This document shows positions 28,401-37,700 of a DNA stretch of 48,580 nucleotides, piece after piece. Made by a program: the position numbers and the translations under genes. How positions within the stretch are numbered: position 1 is the stretch's first letter; the number at the start of each line of letters is the position of its first letter. Location: positions 1 through 48,580 of IMG/VR virus record IMGVR_UViG_3300032288_002578; one strand, written 5' to 3'. Origin of the DNA: a virus. Below the pieces are notes generated by a model. It made no database searches. It saw only the letters and a list, made by a program, of their open reading frames with translations, and had not been told where the DNA came from.

Positions 28401-29183
28401 CTATGCGGAAACTTGGAACAAGTTGGACATCTTGCCCAAGATTTCTAGAGACTTTAGGTCGACGTCGCCAGTCGCTTGCGACTGAGCGTATCCAAGGTTT
28501 CGCTGAAACTTTGCGTAAGCGTATCGAGTCTTGGCATCGAAGATGCCACGTTCAAGTTGTCGAGCGTCGACAACAACGTTCAACGCCAGTTGAACTAACT
28601 GGACGTTCTTGTGCTTTGACCCAAAGCGTAACTGAGCAACAGACACCGTTGGAAGCGTAGTGCTCTCCCCTTCACGTTTGTAACGTAAGAACCTATCCGT
28701 TGGGTTGAAGGGACGTCCAAACCCAAGAACCTCGTAACAAAAACGCACCCGTTCATAAACCCCATTGTTCCCATTCGCTTGCCGTTGTATTGGGCTAGCC
28801 GTCATACCTTCAATGGTTGTGATTAACCCGTCCGTTTTCCAACGCTTGCCGTCAATTACAATTCCAACATGTGGCACGCCGTAATCGGAAACCGTCGACG
28901 TTTCGAAGAAGACAATGTCTCCCCGCTTGGGGTTCTGAAATAACCGTCCGTGTTTGATGAACGTGCTGAGGGCAACGGGCGTTTGTGACATAACGGGTAA
29001 AGGCAAGCCGACTTCCCTCGCAACGACGTCGATAAACATTCCGTCCCAAGGCAAGCCGTTAGTTCCTAACCGCTCGCCGAAGATGTTGTCCCGTTGCTCC
29101 TTGGATACGTACCCGTTGTAACTTTGGGCTTGTGTTACAAATTTTTCGAGAGGGGAATCACTCGCCGTCTTCAGAAACTGCAT
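28401..29183 (-). CDS. CHAP-like cell-wall protein lacking the catalytic cysteine
   Basis: 260 residues. The N-terminal domain has the CHAP/amidase layout: GLPWDGMFIDVVAREVGLP, PKRGDIVFFE and GVPHVGIVID. Active relatives have Cys where Asp follows PW; here the codon is GAC. The His of PHVG is kept. The C-terminus (GSKHKNVQLVQLALNVVVDA and AKFQRNLGYA) looks like a peptidoglycan-binding repeat. It may bind wall without cutting, as a spike or tail-tip part, or use another nucleophile. Coupled to the small upstream gene. Confidence 0.7.
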   Translation of the reverse strand: MQFLKTASDSPLEKFVTQAQSYNGYVSKEQRDNIFGERLGTNGLPWDGMFIDVVAREVGLPLPVMSQTPVALSTFIKHGRLFQNPKRGDIVFFETSTVSDYGVPHVGIVIDGKRWKTDGLITTIEGMTASPIQRQANGNNGVYERVRFCYEVLGFGRPFNPTDRFLRYKREGESTTLPTVSVAQLRFGSKHKNVQLVQLALNVVVDARQLERGIFDAKTRYAYAKFQRNLGYAQSQATGDVDLKSLEILGKMSNLFQVSA

Positions 29184-29346
29184 CAGCCTTTTGCTCTCCC
29201 GCTAAAGTTTGAAGTTCGTGCAGAAGGTTCACGGCTTCGTTAGCACGAGCCGTTACTCGCACGTGTTCAAGTCTAGTCGACGCAAGCCGAATGTCTTCGG
29301 AGAGGCGAGTTGCTAAGTCGGCTGCCATTTCAATTATATCATTCAT
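29158..29346 (-). CDS. Small coiled-coil protein (62 aa)
   Basis: Nearly all helix (NDIIEMAADLATRLSEDIRL). MNDIIEM at 29346 overlaps the previous stop; MTMSKMND five codons upstream is possible. Coupled to the CHAP-like gene. Confidence 0.55.
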   Translation of the reverse strand: MNDIIEMAADLATRLSEDIRLASTRLEHVRVTARANEAVNLLHELQTLAGEQKADAVSEDGE

Positions 29347-30238
29347 CTTTGACATTGTCAACTACTTCCGCATCTACGATTTCTTCTTCAGGTTTTCTTG
29401 TAGCGTCAATTGCGTTCTGTGCAATACGTTGCAAACGTTCAGCAATGATGCTTGCTGCTGGACGAACGTCGAGAGTAACATCAGTGTTGATGTCAAACCC
29501 TGCACGCACGCCAGCACGGTCAAGAATTTCGGTGGCTGCTTTGAGTTTAACGGGTTCGCTCTCAGCGGATTCCATTAAGGACTCAAGTGTGTCGACGGCG
29601 GTTGGGGCTGCTTGGGTCAAACGTGAACGAGCACGTTCAACGCTATCCGTTGGTTTGTTACGTAAGGAACCTAAATGCACCCTACACATGCCGTCATCTT
29701 GTGGACGTCCTCCAGTCCATAATTGGCAACGCAAGCCGTCATCCTTGATGGCTTTGCAACGTGAAGGAAGGGGAAACCGTTTCTTCGGTTCGATACCCGT
29801 TGCCTCAATTTCGTTTGATTGCTTTACCCACGCCTTTGTTGCACCAAGCACCCAAGGCGGAACAACGACATCCGATGCGTCTTCAACGAGTAAATCGTAA
29901 CCCGTTAGATAGTCTGAGTTCTTGTCCTTCGGGTTGGTGAGTATTGCTTGCTTTTCTGTAATAGAACGCAAACGTTGTTGAGTTTGCATCTCTTGTGACA
30001 ATGCTTGAATTAGTCCCGTTGGAACGCCGTTGACGGCGTAGACTGGTAGCCAGTTAAGTTTTGCTCGACGTAAGGCTTGCCGATTCTCGAAAGTATCTTC
30101 GCAGATGCCACGGTCGGTTTCTTCGATGCCGTAGTCAGAAAGGTCTGGACGTAGGTTGATAGGAGTGTCGACTTGGATTACTGGAGCCTCGACTTCGGGT
30201 TTAGCGAAGGGGTCGGGAGTGTGTTGTAGTTCTGACAT
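29339..30238 (-). CDS. Terminase-small-like protein with zinc knuckle (299 aa)
   Basis: N-terminal linker, a helical part (RQALRRAKLNWLP), then RCKAIKDDGLRC and MCRVHLGS, a Cys/His knuckle common in phage small-terminase-like proteins. The C-terminal AAPTAVDTLESLMESAESEP and LKAATEILDRAGVRAG matches helical repeats in actinophage packaging-associated proteins. It could be the true small terminase, although it lies 26 kb from the large subunit. AAGGACG precedes ATG 30238. Confidence 0.55.
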   Translation of the reverse strand: MSELQHTPDPFAKPEVEAPVIQVDTPINLRPDLSDYGIEETDRGICEDTFENRQALRRAKLNWLPVYAVNGVPTGLIQALSQEMQTQQRLRSITEKQAILTNPKDKNSDYLTGYDLLVEDASDVVVPPWVLGATKAWVKQSNEIEATGIEPKKRFPLPSRCKAIKDDGLRCQLWTGGRPQDDGMCRVHLGSLRNKPTDSVERARSRLTQAAPTAVDTLESLMESAESEPVKLKAATEILDRAGVRAGFDINTDVTLDVRPAASIIAERLQRIAQNAIDATRKPEEEIVDAEVVDNVKDE

Positions 30239-30252
30239 AAACGTCCTTAAGA

Positions 30253-30293
30253 GTCAGACGGGAAGATTGGGGAGAGACTACTTCCCGCCTGAC
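30253..30293. promoter_or_regulatory. Leader hairpin before the 30,238 gene
   Basis: GTCAG-ACGGGAAG and CTTCCCG-CCTGAC form an interrupted 12-bp stem. Read on the minus strand its 3' foot lies within about 8 nt of AAGGACG, so it could mask the ribosome site. On the + strand a CTTTTTGC tract follows. Confidence 0.4.
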
Positions 30294-30455
30294 CCGTTCT
30301 TTTTGCATGTTTGCAATACAAAGGGTGTCTCTTCCCGAAGGTTTTTATAGAACCTTCTACGTATCACTATAAACGGAAGTGCAATTACCGATTGGACGAA
30401 TTTTTGGAAAAGTTGTGGCTTTGGCGAGGGTTTTCTATTTACAAAGACAAAAAAA

Positions 30456-30490
30456 TCCCCGAAAAATCAAGGAAGTTGAAATTTCGGGGA
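30456..30490 (-). terminator. Bidirectional terminator
   Basis: TCCCCGAAA/TTTCGGGGA stem with T runs on both strands, ending the 30,873 unit. Confidence 0.8.
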
Positions 30491-30507
30491 AATTTTTTGA
30501 AAGTGAT

Positions 30508-30873
30508 TTAAGATTTCTTCTTTTTAGAGTTTTTCTTTTGCTCTAACAACCAGTCTGCTTGCTGGTGTGGAAGTCGTCCTTCGTTGTTTGCAGGGTGTCG
30601 CATTTTGCTACCCTTCTCGCAAGGACACATTCCGTCATTGCCACAAGCACAAGTCCGTTCTTCTTTTAGAACTTTTATGACTTCTTCATAACGCTCTTCG
30701 CTTTTCGCTTTTGCTCTTTCAATAACTTTAGGGTCATCAGTTTTAAGAATGATTTTCCCGCTTTTGTCGTCAATCATCCAACGACCATACTTGTCACGAG
30801 CGAACGTGCTTACTGTTCTTTTGATTTTTCTAAACTTGATGCTTCTGTATAGGTCTCTAATCCAATATCTCAT
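30508..30873 (-). CDS. Basic protein with CxC..CxC cluster (121 aa)
   Basis: Basic N-terminus, a coiled coil (about 48-72), then CACGNDGMCPCEKGS, a compact metal site, and a lysine tail (KKNSKKKKS). Overlaps the end of the Mom-like gene and is probably co-transcribed with it. AGGAG precedes ATG 30873. Confidence 0.6.
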   Translation of the reverse strand: MRYWIRDLYRSIKFRKIKRTVSTFARDKYGRWMIDDKSGKIILKTDDPKVIERAKAKSEERYEEVIKVLKEERTCACGNDGMCPCEKGSKMRHPANNEGRLPHQQADWLLEQKKNSKKKKS

Positions 30874-31504
30874 TTTGCTTCTCTCCTGTCTTTGGATATG
30901 GTTTTATTTCGTAATTCAGTTTTAGTAGAAGTTCTTTTCTACGACTCTTCGATTTTGTGTTGAAGAAAACGTAGCGATGCTTTCTTGGTCTTTCGTGTCT
31001 TTGGAGTCTGTCTCCATAAAACGCTTTTGCACCATTGACTCCGCCATGCTCGTCGAATATGTGTCGGGCATGAGAACCAGTTTTTCCATCTAGTCTCCAT
31101 TCTACATGGCGGTCTGACATTCCCGTGTAAATCCAGTTTGTGGCTTGATAAACAATTCCAATATGACCAGCATCAATCTCGGCATAAGAAACTATTATAT
31201 CTTTTTCTTTAGGAAGCAGTCTTAGGCTACGACCAATCAAATACGATTCCGTGTTTTTGGGAGTTCCGTCTTTAATCCATAACCTAGTAAGTTCTAAAAC
31301 TTTGTCTGCTTCTTCAATTCCACATAGCCCAACACACAAACTGCGGGATGCTGGCTTTCCGAAAATTACACAGCCAATCATTTCTTGACCATCGAACAGA
31401 CCATAGGCAAACATAGTGTTTGCTTTACGGTGCAGGTAATGGTTAGCGACAACCATCTCGTTGGCGGTCTTGCTATCTATCTTGTTGATTGTGTAATTTA
31501 TCAT
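30857..31504 (-). CDS. Mom-like DNA base-modification enzyme
   Basis: 215 residues with the Mom family pattern in a GNAT-like fold: ANHYLHRKANTMFAYGLFDG, GCVIFGKPAS, ELTRLWIKDG, PKNTESYLIGRSLRLLP, VSYAEIDAGHIGIVYQATNW and IYTG. Phage Mu Mom converts certain adenines to a carbamoylmethyl-type form that blocks many restriction enzymes. Here it would mark phage DNA in the cell. Mu regulates mom through Com and Dam methylation; no such control is visible. A close ATG start at 31504 lacks a strong ribosome site and probably couples to the preceding gene. Confidence 0.8.
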   Translation of the reverse strand: MINYTINKIDSKTANEMVVANHYLHRKANTMFAYGLFDGQEMIGCVIFGKPASRSLCVGLCGIEEADKVLELTRLWIKDGTPKNTESYLIGRSLRLLPKEKDIIVSYAEIDAGHIGIVYQATNWIYTGMSDRHVEWRLDGKTGSHARHIFDEHGGVNGAKAFYGDRLQRHERPRKHRYVFFNTKSKSRRKELLLKLNYEIKPYPKTGEKQNEILD

Positions 31505-31510
31505 CTGTTG

Positions 31511-31759
31511 CTACATCGGGTCTTTGTCGTTTTTGCCTTTGTCTTCATCATCGAATTTTGGATGACGCAGGTTGTCAAAATTATATAGCCAATCTTTTGC
31601 TTGGGGAATCTTTATCTCTGGGTTAGTCTCAATTTCCATAACATAGTCATAGACATAACAAAGCAAAGTCTTACCTGTCTTTTCATCGATTAGTTCATAC
31701 TCGATAAGCATCTCGACGTGGTCAATGATTTTGCCAAGTGCTTCTTGTTTACTCGCCAT
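31511..31759 (-). CDS. Hypothetical protein (82 aa)
   Basis: GGAAGGAGG precedes ATG 31759, one of the strongest sites here. Helical N-terminus, acidic C-terminus (DDEDKGKNDKDPM). Its stop lies 6 nt before the Mom-like start. Confidence 0.6.
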   Translation of the reverse strand: MASKQEALGKIIDHVEMLIEYELIDEKTGKTLLCYVYDYVMEIETNPEIKIPQAKDWLYNFDNLRHPKFDDEDKGKNDKDPM

Positions 31760-31904
31760 TTTCAGAACCTCCTTCCGAATCTTTTAGTTTCTTTTCTTCG
31801 CATACTTTGCAGTGGCAATACCAAACATTGTCATACCATTTGATTTCTGGTCTACAATTTTCGTGATTGCCAGTCATACAGAATCCACAAATCCTGTCAC
31901 TCAT
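31749..31904 (-). CDS. Small zinc-finger-like protein (51 aa)
   Basis: CGFC, HENC, YCHC and VC residues could bind one or two zinc ions. The ATG overlaps the glycosyltransferase stop as ATGA. In phage Mu a small zinc protein, Com, activates mom translation; this one is two genes upstream of the Mom-like gene, a speculative parallel. Confidence 0.55.
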   Translation of the reverse strand: MSDRICGFCMTGNHENCRPEIKWYDNVWYCHCKVCEEKKLKDSEGGSENGE

Positions 31905-32569
31905 GCTGGTTTCATTTCGTAAATAATTCCCTTGTGATGTTTTACTCGAACCGTCGGGTCGACGTAAGTTTTGATTCCGTTTTCCCTAGCGTTCATACAC
32001 CAAGAATAATCTTCACCAACATTTACTGCTACTGGAAACGCTTCCCACTTGACGTGTTTTATTTCAAACCAAGGGCGAGAGCATTTTTCAAATACTCCAG
32101 ATTTCATAGCAACGAATCCAAATCCAATTCCAAATACTTCGACTGGTTCATCTTGCATAAAGAATTCTTTTTCGTTTACTAATCTTGGCAGTTGCTCTTT
32201 ATCGAAGAAGGCACATGCGACTGAACCTGCTAAGTCAATCATGTAGAGTCCACCGACAACATCTAGGTCTGATTCATAAATCTTGGCGAACGCTTCAACA
32301 TCCCATTCGATATCAGAATCAATCCAAAAGATTTTGCCATAAGTGAATTCACCACGACCAATTTCTGATGCTCCCCAATCAACGCCTTCCATATCCAAAG
32401 CGACTTGCTCACGAGCAGATGGAATGAATGAAGATTCTCGGTTTAACCATTTGTAAGTTAGACCTCGTTCATTCAGCCACTTCGTTGTCTCAAGCAAACT
32501 TTTGACATAGGCGTTGTGAATCATCTTTCCTGGTGTGGCAATCACAACATCGTAGTGGGGCTTACTCAT
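31901..32569 (-). CDS. Glycosyltransferase, GT-A type
   Basis: 222 residues. N-terminal DVVIATPGKMIHNAYVKSL, a central FWIDSDIEWD with the DxD-like nucleotide-sugar motif, FGIGFGFVAMKS and VGEDYSWCMNARENG near the C-terminus. The family is common in phages and would glycosylate a virion protein, DNA base or host surface. Start MSKPHYD at 32569 follows AAAAGGAC. Confidence 0.8.
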   Translation of the reverse strand: MSKPHYDVVIATPGKMIHNAYVKSLLETTKWLNERGLTYKWLNRESSFIPSAREQVALDMEGVDWGASEIGRGEFTYGKIFWIDSDIEWDVEAFAKIYESDLDVVGGLYMIDLAGSVACAFFDKEQLPRLVNEKEFFMQDEPVEVFGIGFGFVAMKSGVFEKCSRPWFEIKHVKWEAFPVAVNVGEDYSWCMNARENGIKTYVDPTVRVKHHKGIIYEMKPA

Positions 32570-32975
32570 AGTCCTTTTCTTCAATATCCATTTCCATTTG
32601 TTGAGCCATTCTCTGTTGTGAGATTTGTAGCCACGCTTTCATAAAGAAGTTGAACTGACCAAAGTCTAGTGACTCGACTATCTCAAACTGTTTAGGATTA
32701 ACCAAACATAATTGAATATACTCGTGCACCAGTTCTATTTGACTTCTACCGCTGACGTGCATCAGTTTCATAAGTTTAGACATTGGCAGTTCGTTTAGAC
32801 CAATCAGGTCAAATTCGTAACCCTCGATTGCCATCGTGGTGATGGCAAAATTTTCGAACGCTGATTCTATTTCTTCAATTGTTTCGGCTGAGAGTTGAGG
32901 TTCTGAATGTGGGCTTTTATTTCCCTCATTTTTTCCGTCTCTAGGCTCGTTGGAATTTCCTTGGGTGTTGTCCAT
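32562..32975 (-). CDS. Hypothetical helical protein, tail-chaperone-like (137 aa)
   Basis: Low-complexity N-terminus, then helices with LPMSKLMKLMHVSGRSQIEL and DFGQFNFFMKAWLQIS, a pattern resembling phage tail-assembly chaperones; no tape-measure gene is adjacent, so this is tentative. AAGGAG precedes ATG 32975. It overlaps the preceding gene by 109 nt in another frame. Confidence 0.55.
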   Translation of the reverse strand: MDNTQGNSNEPRDGKNEGNKSPHSEPQLSAETIEEIESAFENFAITTMAIEGYEFDLIGLNELPMSKLMKLMHVSGRSQIELVHEYIQLCLVNPKQFEIVESLDFGQFNFFMKAWLQISQQRMAQQMEMDIEEKDYE

Positions 32976-33613
32976 TTTTGATTCTCCTTCATATTTTTAT
33001 TTGTGTATGGTTCTAGTTTAGTTTTACAGTCGTTGCAATAAAGTTGATTTTCTTCGACTGGAACTTCTTTTAGTTTTTTTGGTTCTCTATCGTAAACAGA
33101 TTGTGTAGAGCACATTCCACGACATATGTACTTAGGCTCAACCTTTTTAAGTTTTAAAGCCAACTCGACTGGAACTCTTTTAGTTTTTTTACAAGATTGG
33201 CAGTCGATAGTGACTTTATTGTTTTGTTCATTGGCGACATAAACCCAGCCTTTGGCTTCACATGAAGGACATTTTCTAGTCTCTTCATCTGGAACATCGG
33301 TCTCGATTTCATCTTTGTAAAGAACTAATGTTTTGCCAGTTATCTCGGCAGTATCTTTGACAGCCTTTTTTATTATTTCTTCTGGGTCTATCCATAGAGT
33401 CTCGTCATAAAGATACAAATCAACCACGATATTGACGTAGTAGGTAGTAAGTTCCCTTAGTCCACCTAAACTCCAAGCAGCAGTGAAGTCAAGTTTTGGG
33501 TTGACCAAATTTAGTTGCTTAGTTAATTCGTCAGTAACATCTTCGTAGTAGTCGCTAGTCACTGGAGTTTTAGGCTCGTGATAGACAGACACTATTGCTT
33601 TGGCTATGTACAT
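32867..33613 (-). CDS. Zinc-ribbon protein (248 aa)
   Basis: N-terminal alpha/beta domain, then CPSCEAKGW, CQSCKKT, CRGMC and CNDCKT, at least two zinc ribbons. The C-terminal 36 residues lie in the overlap with the next gene. AAAGGAC precedes ATG 33613. Confidence 0.6.
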   Translation of the reverse strand: MYIAKAIVSVYHEPKTPVTSDYYEDVTDELTKQLNLVNPKLDFTAAWSLGGLRELTTYYVNIVVDLYLYDETLWIDPEEIIKKAVKDTAEITGKTLVLYKDEIETDVPDEETRKCPSCEAKGWVYVANEQNNKVTIDCQSCKKTKRVPVELALKLKKVEPKYICRGMCSTQSVYDREPKKLKEVPVEENQLYCNDCKTKLEPYTNKNMKENQKWTTPKEIPTSLETEKMREIKAHIQNLNSQPKQLKK

Positions 33614-33636
33614 TTCGTCCTTTCGTCTTATATCTA

Positions 33637-33665
33637 ATTATACGCCTAATCGACAATTTTTGCAA
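33637..33665 (-). promoter_or_regulatory. Promoter
   Basis: TTGCAA, 17-nt spacer, TATAAT, overlapping the 3' end of the 34,096 gene. Confidence 0.65.
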
Positions 33666-34096
33666 AGCAAAACGTCGAATCCTGTCGCCTCTGAAACAAT
33701 TAAGCCTGTCGCAGTAACTGGAACTGGAGACACTGCCCCATCATTTCCACATCTATCGCACTTCTGCTCAATAAGCCAATCAACAGCAAAACCTCTATCG
33801 TAAGCAGTCTTTAGTCCTAAACCTAAAGCATGGAACTGACCAGCACCGCTTGTCTTTCTCAAGAAGCAACGAACATCTCCAACAGACAAAACTGGTCTAA
33901 GTTTCTTACAAGGACATTCCATCTTTGAAGGCTTGCAATAAACTCCATAAGAAGTCTCGTGTCTACCTACTGGATGTCCACAAACACAGATTCGATTATC
34001 TCTGTCCAATCTCTTCTGTCGACTTAGTTTTGCTTCAGCCTCAACTACGTCTCCATAAGAAAAATCAACAAACTCAAAGGGGTCTTTTTCGACCAT
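33638..34096 (-). CDS. Cys-rich protein (152 aa)
   Basis: CVCGHPVGRHE, MECPCKKLRPV, then CDRCGND and LCKNC give two or three metal clusters. FHALGLGLKTAYDRGFAVDW forms a helix between them. Similar proteins occur in actinophages. AGGAG precedes ATG 34096. Confidence 0.65.
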   Translation of the reverse strand: MVEKDPFEFVDFSYGDVVEAEAKLSRQKRLDRDNRICVCGHPVGRHETSYGVYCKPSKMECPCKKLRPVLSVGDVRCFLRKTSGAGQFHALGLGLKTAYDRGFAVDWLIEQKCDRCGNDGAVSPVPVTATGLIVSEATGFDVLLCKNCRLGV

Positions 34097-34545
34097 CTTT
34101 TCTCCTAACTTTTGAGTACTAAAACTCTACCACAACTTTTCTGAATATCTTGAATATCCTGAATGTTTTGTCAAGTTTCTGTATATCTGTATGTCGACTT
34201 ATTTTCCTTACGCATATAGAAAAAAATTTCTAGGGTAACCAAAAATATAGTCGACATTCTGATATACAGGTATTCAGAATATTCAGAATATTCAGGGATA
34301 CTATCAAGAAAACCTTACCACGAACTAAAGATTTTTGCTAGTATCTACCCCTTTTTCTACTATCCGTTTTCTTAGATTTTCAAATAACTTTTTCTGCTAG
34401 TATCACAGCATTTTCTCAGGAATTGAGCCTTGTCCCAAGCATACCATAATACAATAGATTCTATTAAAAACATTCAGAACATTCAGAAAAAATATATAAT
34501 GTTAACCCCAAAGTCCCCCCTGATTTTATAGGGTAAAATAGACAT
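34097..34545. promoter_or_regulatory. Divergent control region with inverted repeat and iterons
   Basis: AT-rich 450-nt gap between divergent genes. CTGTATATCTGTATGTCGACT (left, about 34178-34198) is mirrored by AGTCGACATTCTGATATACAG (right, 34249-34269). Outside these, ATTCAG/CTGAAT units repeat: three CTGAAT/TTGAAT on the left (34140-34165), three AATATTCAG on the right (34271-34297) and two ACATTCAG near 34471. Candidate origin or operator hub. Confidence 0.55.
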
Positions 34546-34785
34546 ATGTCATTCCCAATCAACGAATATCAAGAAGCAGTTGAACAGAATCTGCGTAAGA
34601 TTCGACTCTGCAAAAACGTCGTTGACGAGGTTCACAGACATCTAATTGACCCCTTATATCCCGAAGACAAGGCAGACTTACTCTTAGCCACCGAGTATCT
34701 CCTTGATGCAGTTGTTTGTCTTACAAACGACGTTTCCGAAATGGTGTGGCACGACCAACTAAGAAAACCTACTCCAGAAAGTTAA
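34546..34785 (+). CDS. Hypothetical helical protein (79 aa), leaderless
   Basis: TAAAAT ends 6 nt before ATG 34546 and no Shine-Dalgarno is present. Helical with leucine spacing (LLLATEYLLDAVVCLTNDV). First + strand gene before the large surface protein. Confidence 0.6.
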   Translation: MSFPINEYQEAVEQNLRKIRLCKNVVDEVHRHLIDPLYPEDKADLLLATEYLLDAVVCLTNDVSEMVWHDQLRKPTPES

Positions 34786-34792
34786 ATAATAG

Positions 34793-37700
34793 ATGCTACG
34801 CTCCGAGAGGGGCGAGGGAGAGCGTCCAAAGCACAAACACCCAATAAGAAAAGGGTCACAAGTAATACTTGCAACCCTTTTTCTTGCTACGCCTATCTGT
34901 ATGGCACAGTCGGCGTTAGCACTTACTTCTTCGAATTCGGCTTTTGTAAAGCCTTCTGTGTCTTCTTCCATTGACGGAAGGCAACCACAAACACGCCTAG
35001 CAACCCTGTTAACCAGCCAAGAAAGATTCCCAGCCACAGGCTTGTCCAATCGAGGTTTATTACAATCTCCATTTCGACTCCTAACTTTAGAAGATATCAA
35101 CACTATAGAGTCTACCCTAGCAACCTACAAAAAGCAACTAGCCACACTCAAAGCAACTTCCCCCAAGAACACATCACCTAACAACGTCTCTGCCCTTAAT
35201 ACAGCCATTAGGGACGTCGAAACCAAGGTATCTGCCCTTGAAACTGCCCTTGCTGAAGCCAAAACAGCCTATGCCAAGCAACTTGATGCCCAAGAAACCC
35301 TAAGACGCTCCATAGCCAACTATGACTTAGCCGTTAGCAACGAACAAACCGCTAAACTCAAGGCAGATAGCGACAAATCTGCCCTTTCTGATGCTGAACT
35401 TAAGGTACAGACTGCTCAATCAACACTTGATGCGTCACTGGTGCGTCTAAATACAGCAATAGAAAACAAGCAGTCTGCCCAAGATGCCTTTAATCTTGCT
35501 GACGCATCATTGACGGGTCAAATAGAAATCACCGACAACGCCCTCACCAAACTTAACTTAGCAAAGTCAGCGTTAGCATCTGCCCAAACAGTTCTAGTAA
35601 ACACCCAAGAGCAGTACAACCAAATTCACGAAAGCACGCAGAATCTTGTTACTGCCTACAATCAGGCTTTAGAAGAATACACAGTTGCTTACAACAACTA
35701 TCTTGCGAAGCAGAGTGCTTATGTTACAGCCGAGTCTCATCTGAACCAGAAACTCTCAAGTCTTAACACAGCACAATGGAATTATGACAACTTGCTAATT
35801 CCAGACCCAAACTGGACACCACCTACTTATCAAAAAGAGCACATTCGCACAGTTCTAAATACTAGACAAGTAGAAGTTCGCACACTTGTTCCAACCACAA
35901 CTACCTCTTTCCAAGAGCAGGTAATCCCAAACCTACTGCCTAACCCAACACTAACCACCACAGATGGTTGGAGCGGAGTTTACTGGGGGTGGCAAGGCTC
36001 ACAGCCCGGTATGTACGATGGAGAGATTACCTTCTCTTATATGGACCAAACAGTCAGCCAAGGTCTCTACTCTGGACCTTTCAACAACGCAACTCTTACT
36101 TTATCTGCGGACTGGTTAAGCGACTGGACTGCGGACAGTTACTCAATGACTGTCACAGCAGAGGACATCAATCGAAACCCAGTTGGAACCGCTACATACA
36201 CCAACACAAGAACAGCACATGACTGGACAAATAGAAGTGTAACCCTCACAGCCACAGGACCTGTTTCTTACATAACTGTTTCATTCTCTGGAATAGACCA
36301 CGGTTTTTGGTATGGAATGTATGGACCTCGTATGAAAAATCCAGTACTACAAGTTACTCACGGAGAGTATGTAACTGAAACAACCTACGAAGAAGTCATC
36401 ACTTACGAGGAAGAAACTTACTACACCTACGAGACCTACTACACCACAGAAGTTATCCAACCGCAACAGGGTCTGACAGTTAGGGTTTATAACAACCTAC
36501 CTACGGCTAACCCTCAGCGTTCCGACACTGCTTACAACTTATGTAAGACAACCACACTTACCAGCATCAACCACAACTGGAGTGGCGGAGATATTCTAGG
36601 CTGCGGCGGAGACAGAGTAATGATTCACTACACTGGTTATCTCACACCAACCGAGAACATTACCTCTCTTAGAGGCTTGGCAGACGATGGCTTTTACTTA
36701 GATGTCAATGGCTCTAACGTCATCAACAACTGGACTCTAAAAGGTTGTAGCGGAAACTGGAACCCTGTCTCATTAGAAGCAGGTAAGACTTACGAGATTG
36801 ACGCTTGGTTCTTTGAATGGGGTGGCGGTGCTTGCTCCATCCTCAACTATCAATCCACCAATGGCGAGGGCGTGGTCCCAGAAGCGTGGTACACAAATGC
36901 TATCTCAGCACCTCTCATCAAAGACCCTGCTTTGCTACCTGCACTACAAGAAGCACAGGGCGAATATAACGAAGCACTCGCTTCTTACACAACAGCAAAC
37001 ATCCAATGGGTGGAAGCACAGGCTTTACAGCAGTCAGAAGCACAAGAATCTCTTAACGCTTATTACGCACTTATTGCCTCTGCCGAAGCAGAAAATGCTA
37101 TTTACGCTAAGTTACAGACGGAGGAGCAAAACTATAATTCTGCCGTTTCTGAAACTAACTTAGCCCAAGCAGAATATGACCAAGAGTTATCAAACCAAGA
37201 AGCGTTGAGTCTAGCAAAGGCGAGTGCTCAAACTAACTTAACTAATGTTACAGATTTAGTCGACTCAGCCACTCACCAATATAATAAAGATTCAGCCGAT
37301 TTGGTTACGGCTCAATCAGAACGAGCATCAGCACAAGAGGCTTCCGACCAGTCATTTAGTGCTTATGTTACAGCCATAGCCGCTACCGACTCATCACTCA
37401 AAGATAAGTCAGCCAGAGAAAACGAATACTCCGACTCGACATCTGTAACACAAGACGCTTATGTCACAGCCAGCAATTTAGTGTCCGTAGTTTCTTTCAC
37501 TGAAGTCGAAACTCTCTTAAGTAAAGAACCAGACCCTCAACCTGAACCTGAAGGTTCTCCAGACCTACCTACCGACCTTTCGGCAGATAACCTTATGGAC
37601 GTCGACCTCAACGAAGTTGACCCTACGGAACTTACCGAAGAGCAAGCAGAGCAACTTGTAGAGGCTGCTCTAGAGACCTTTGAAACAGCCACAGAAGGCT

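Noticed and set aside
29291-29900. A 196-residue + strand frame opposite the zinc-knuckle protein
   Set aside because: Composition is typical of an antisense shadow, with no ribosome site or domain.
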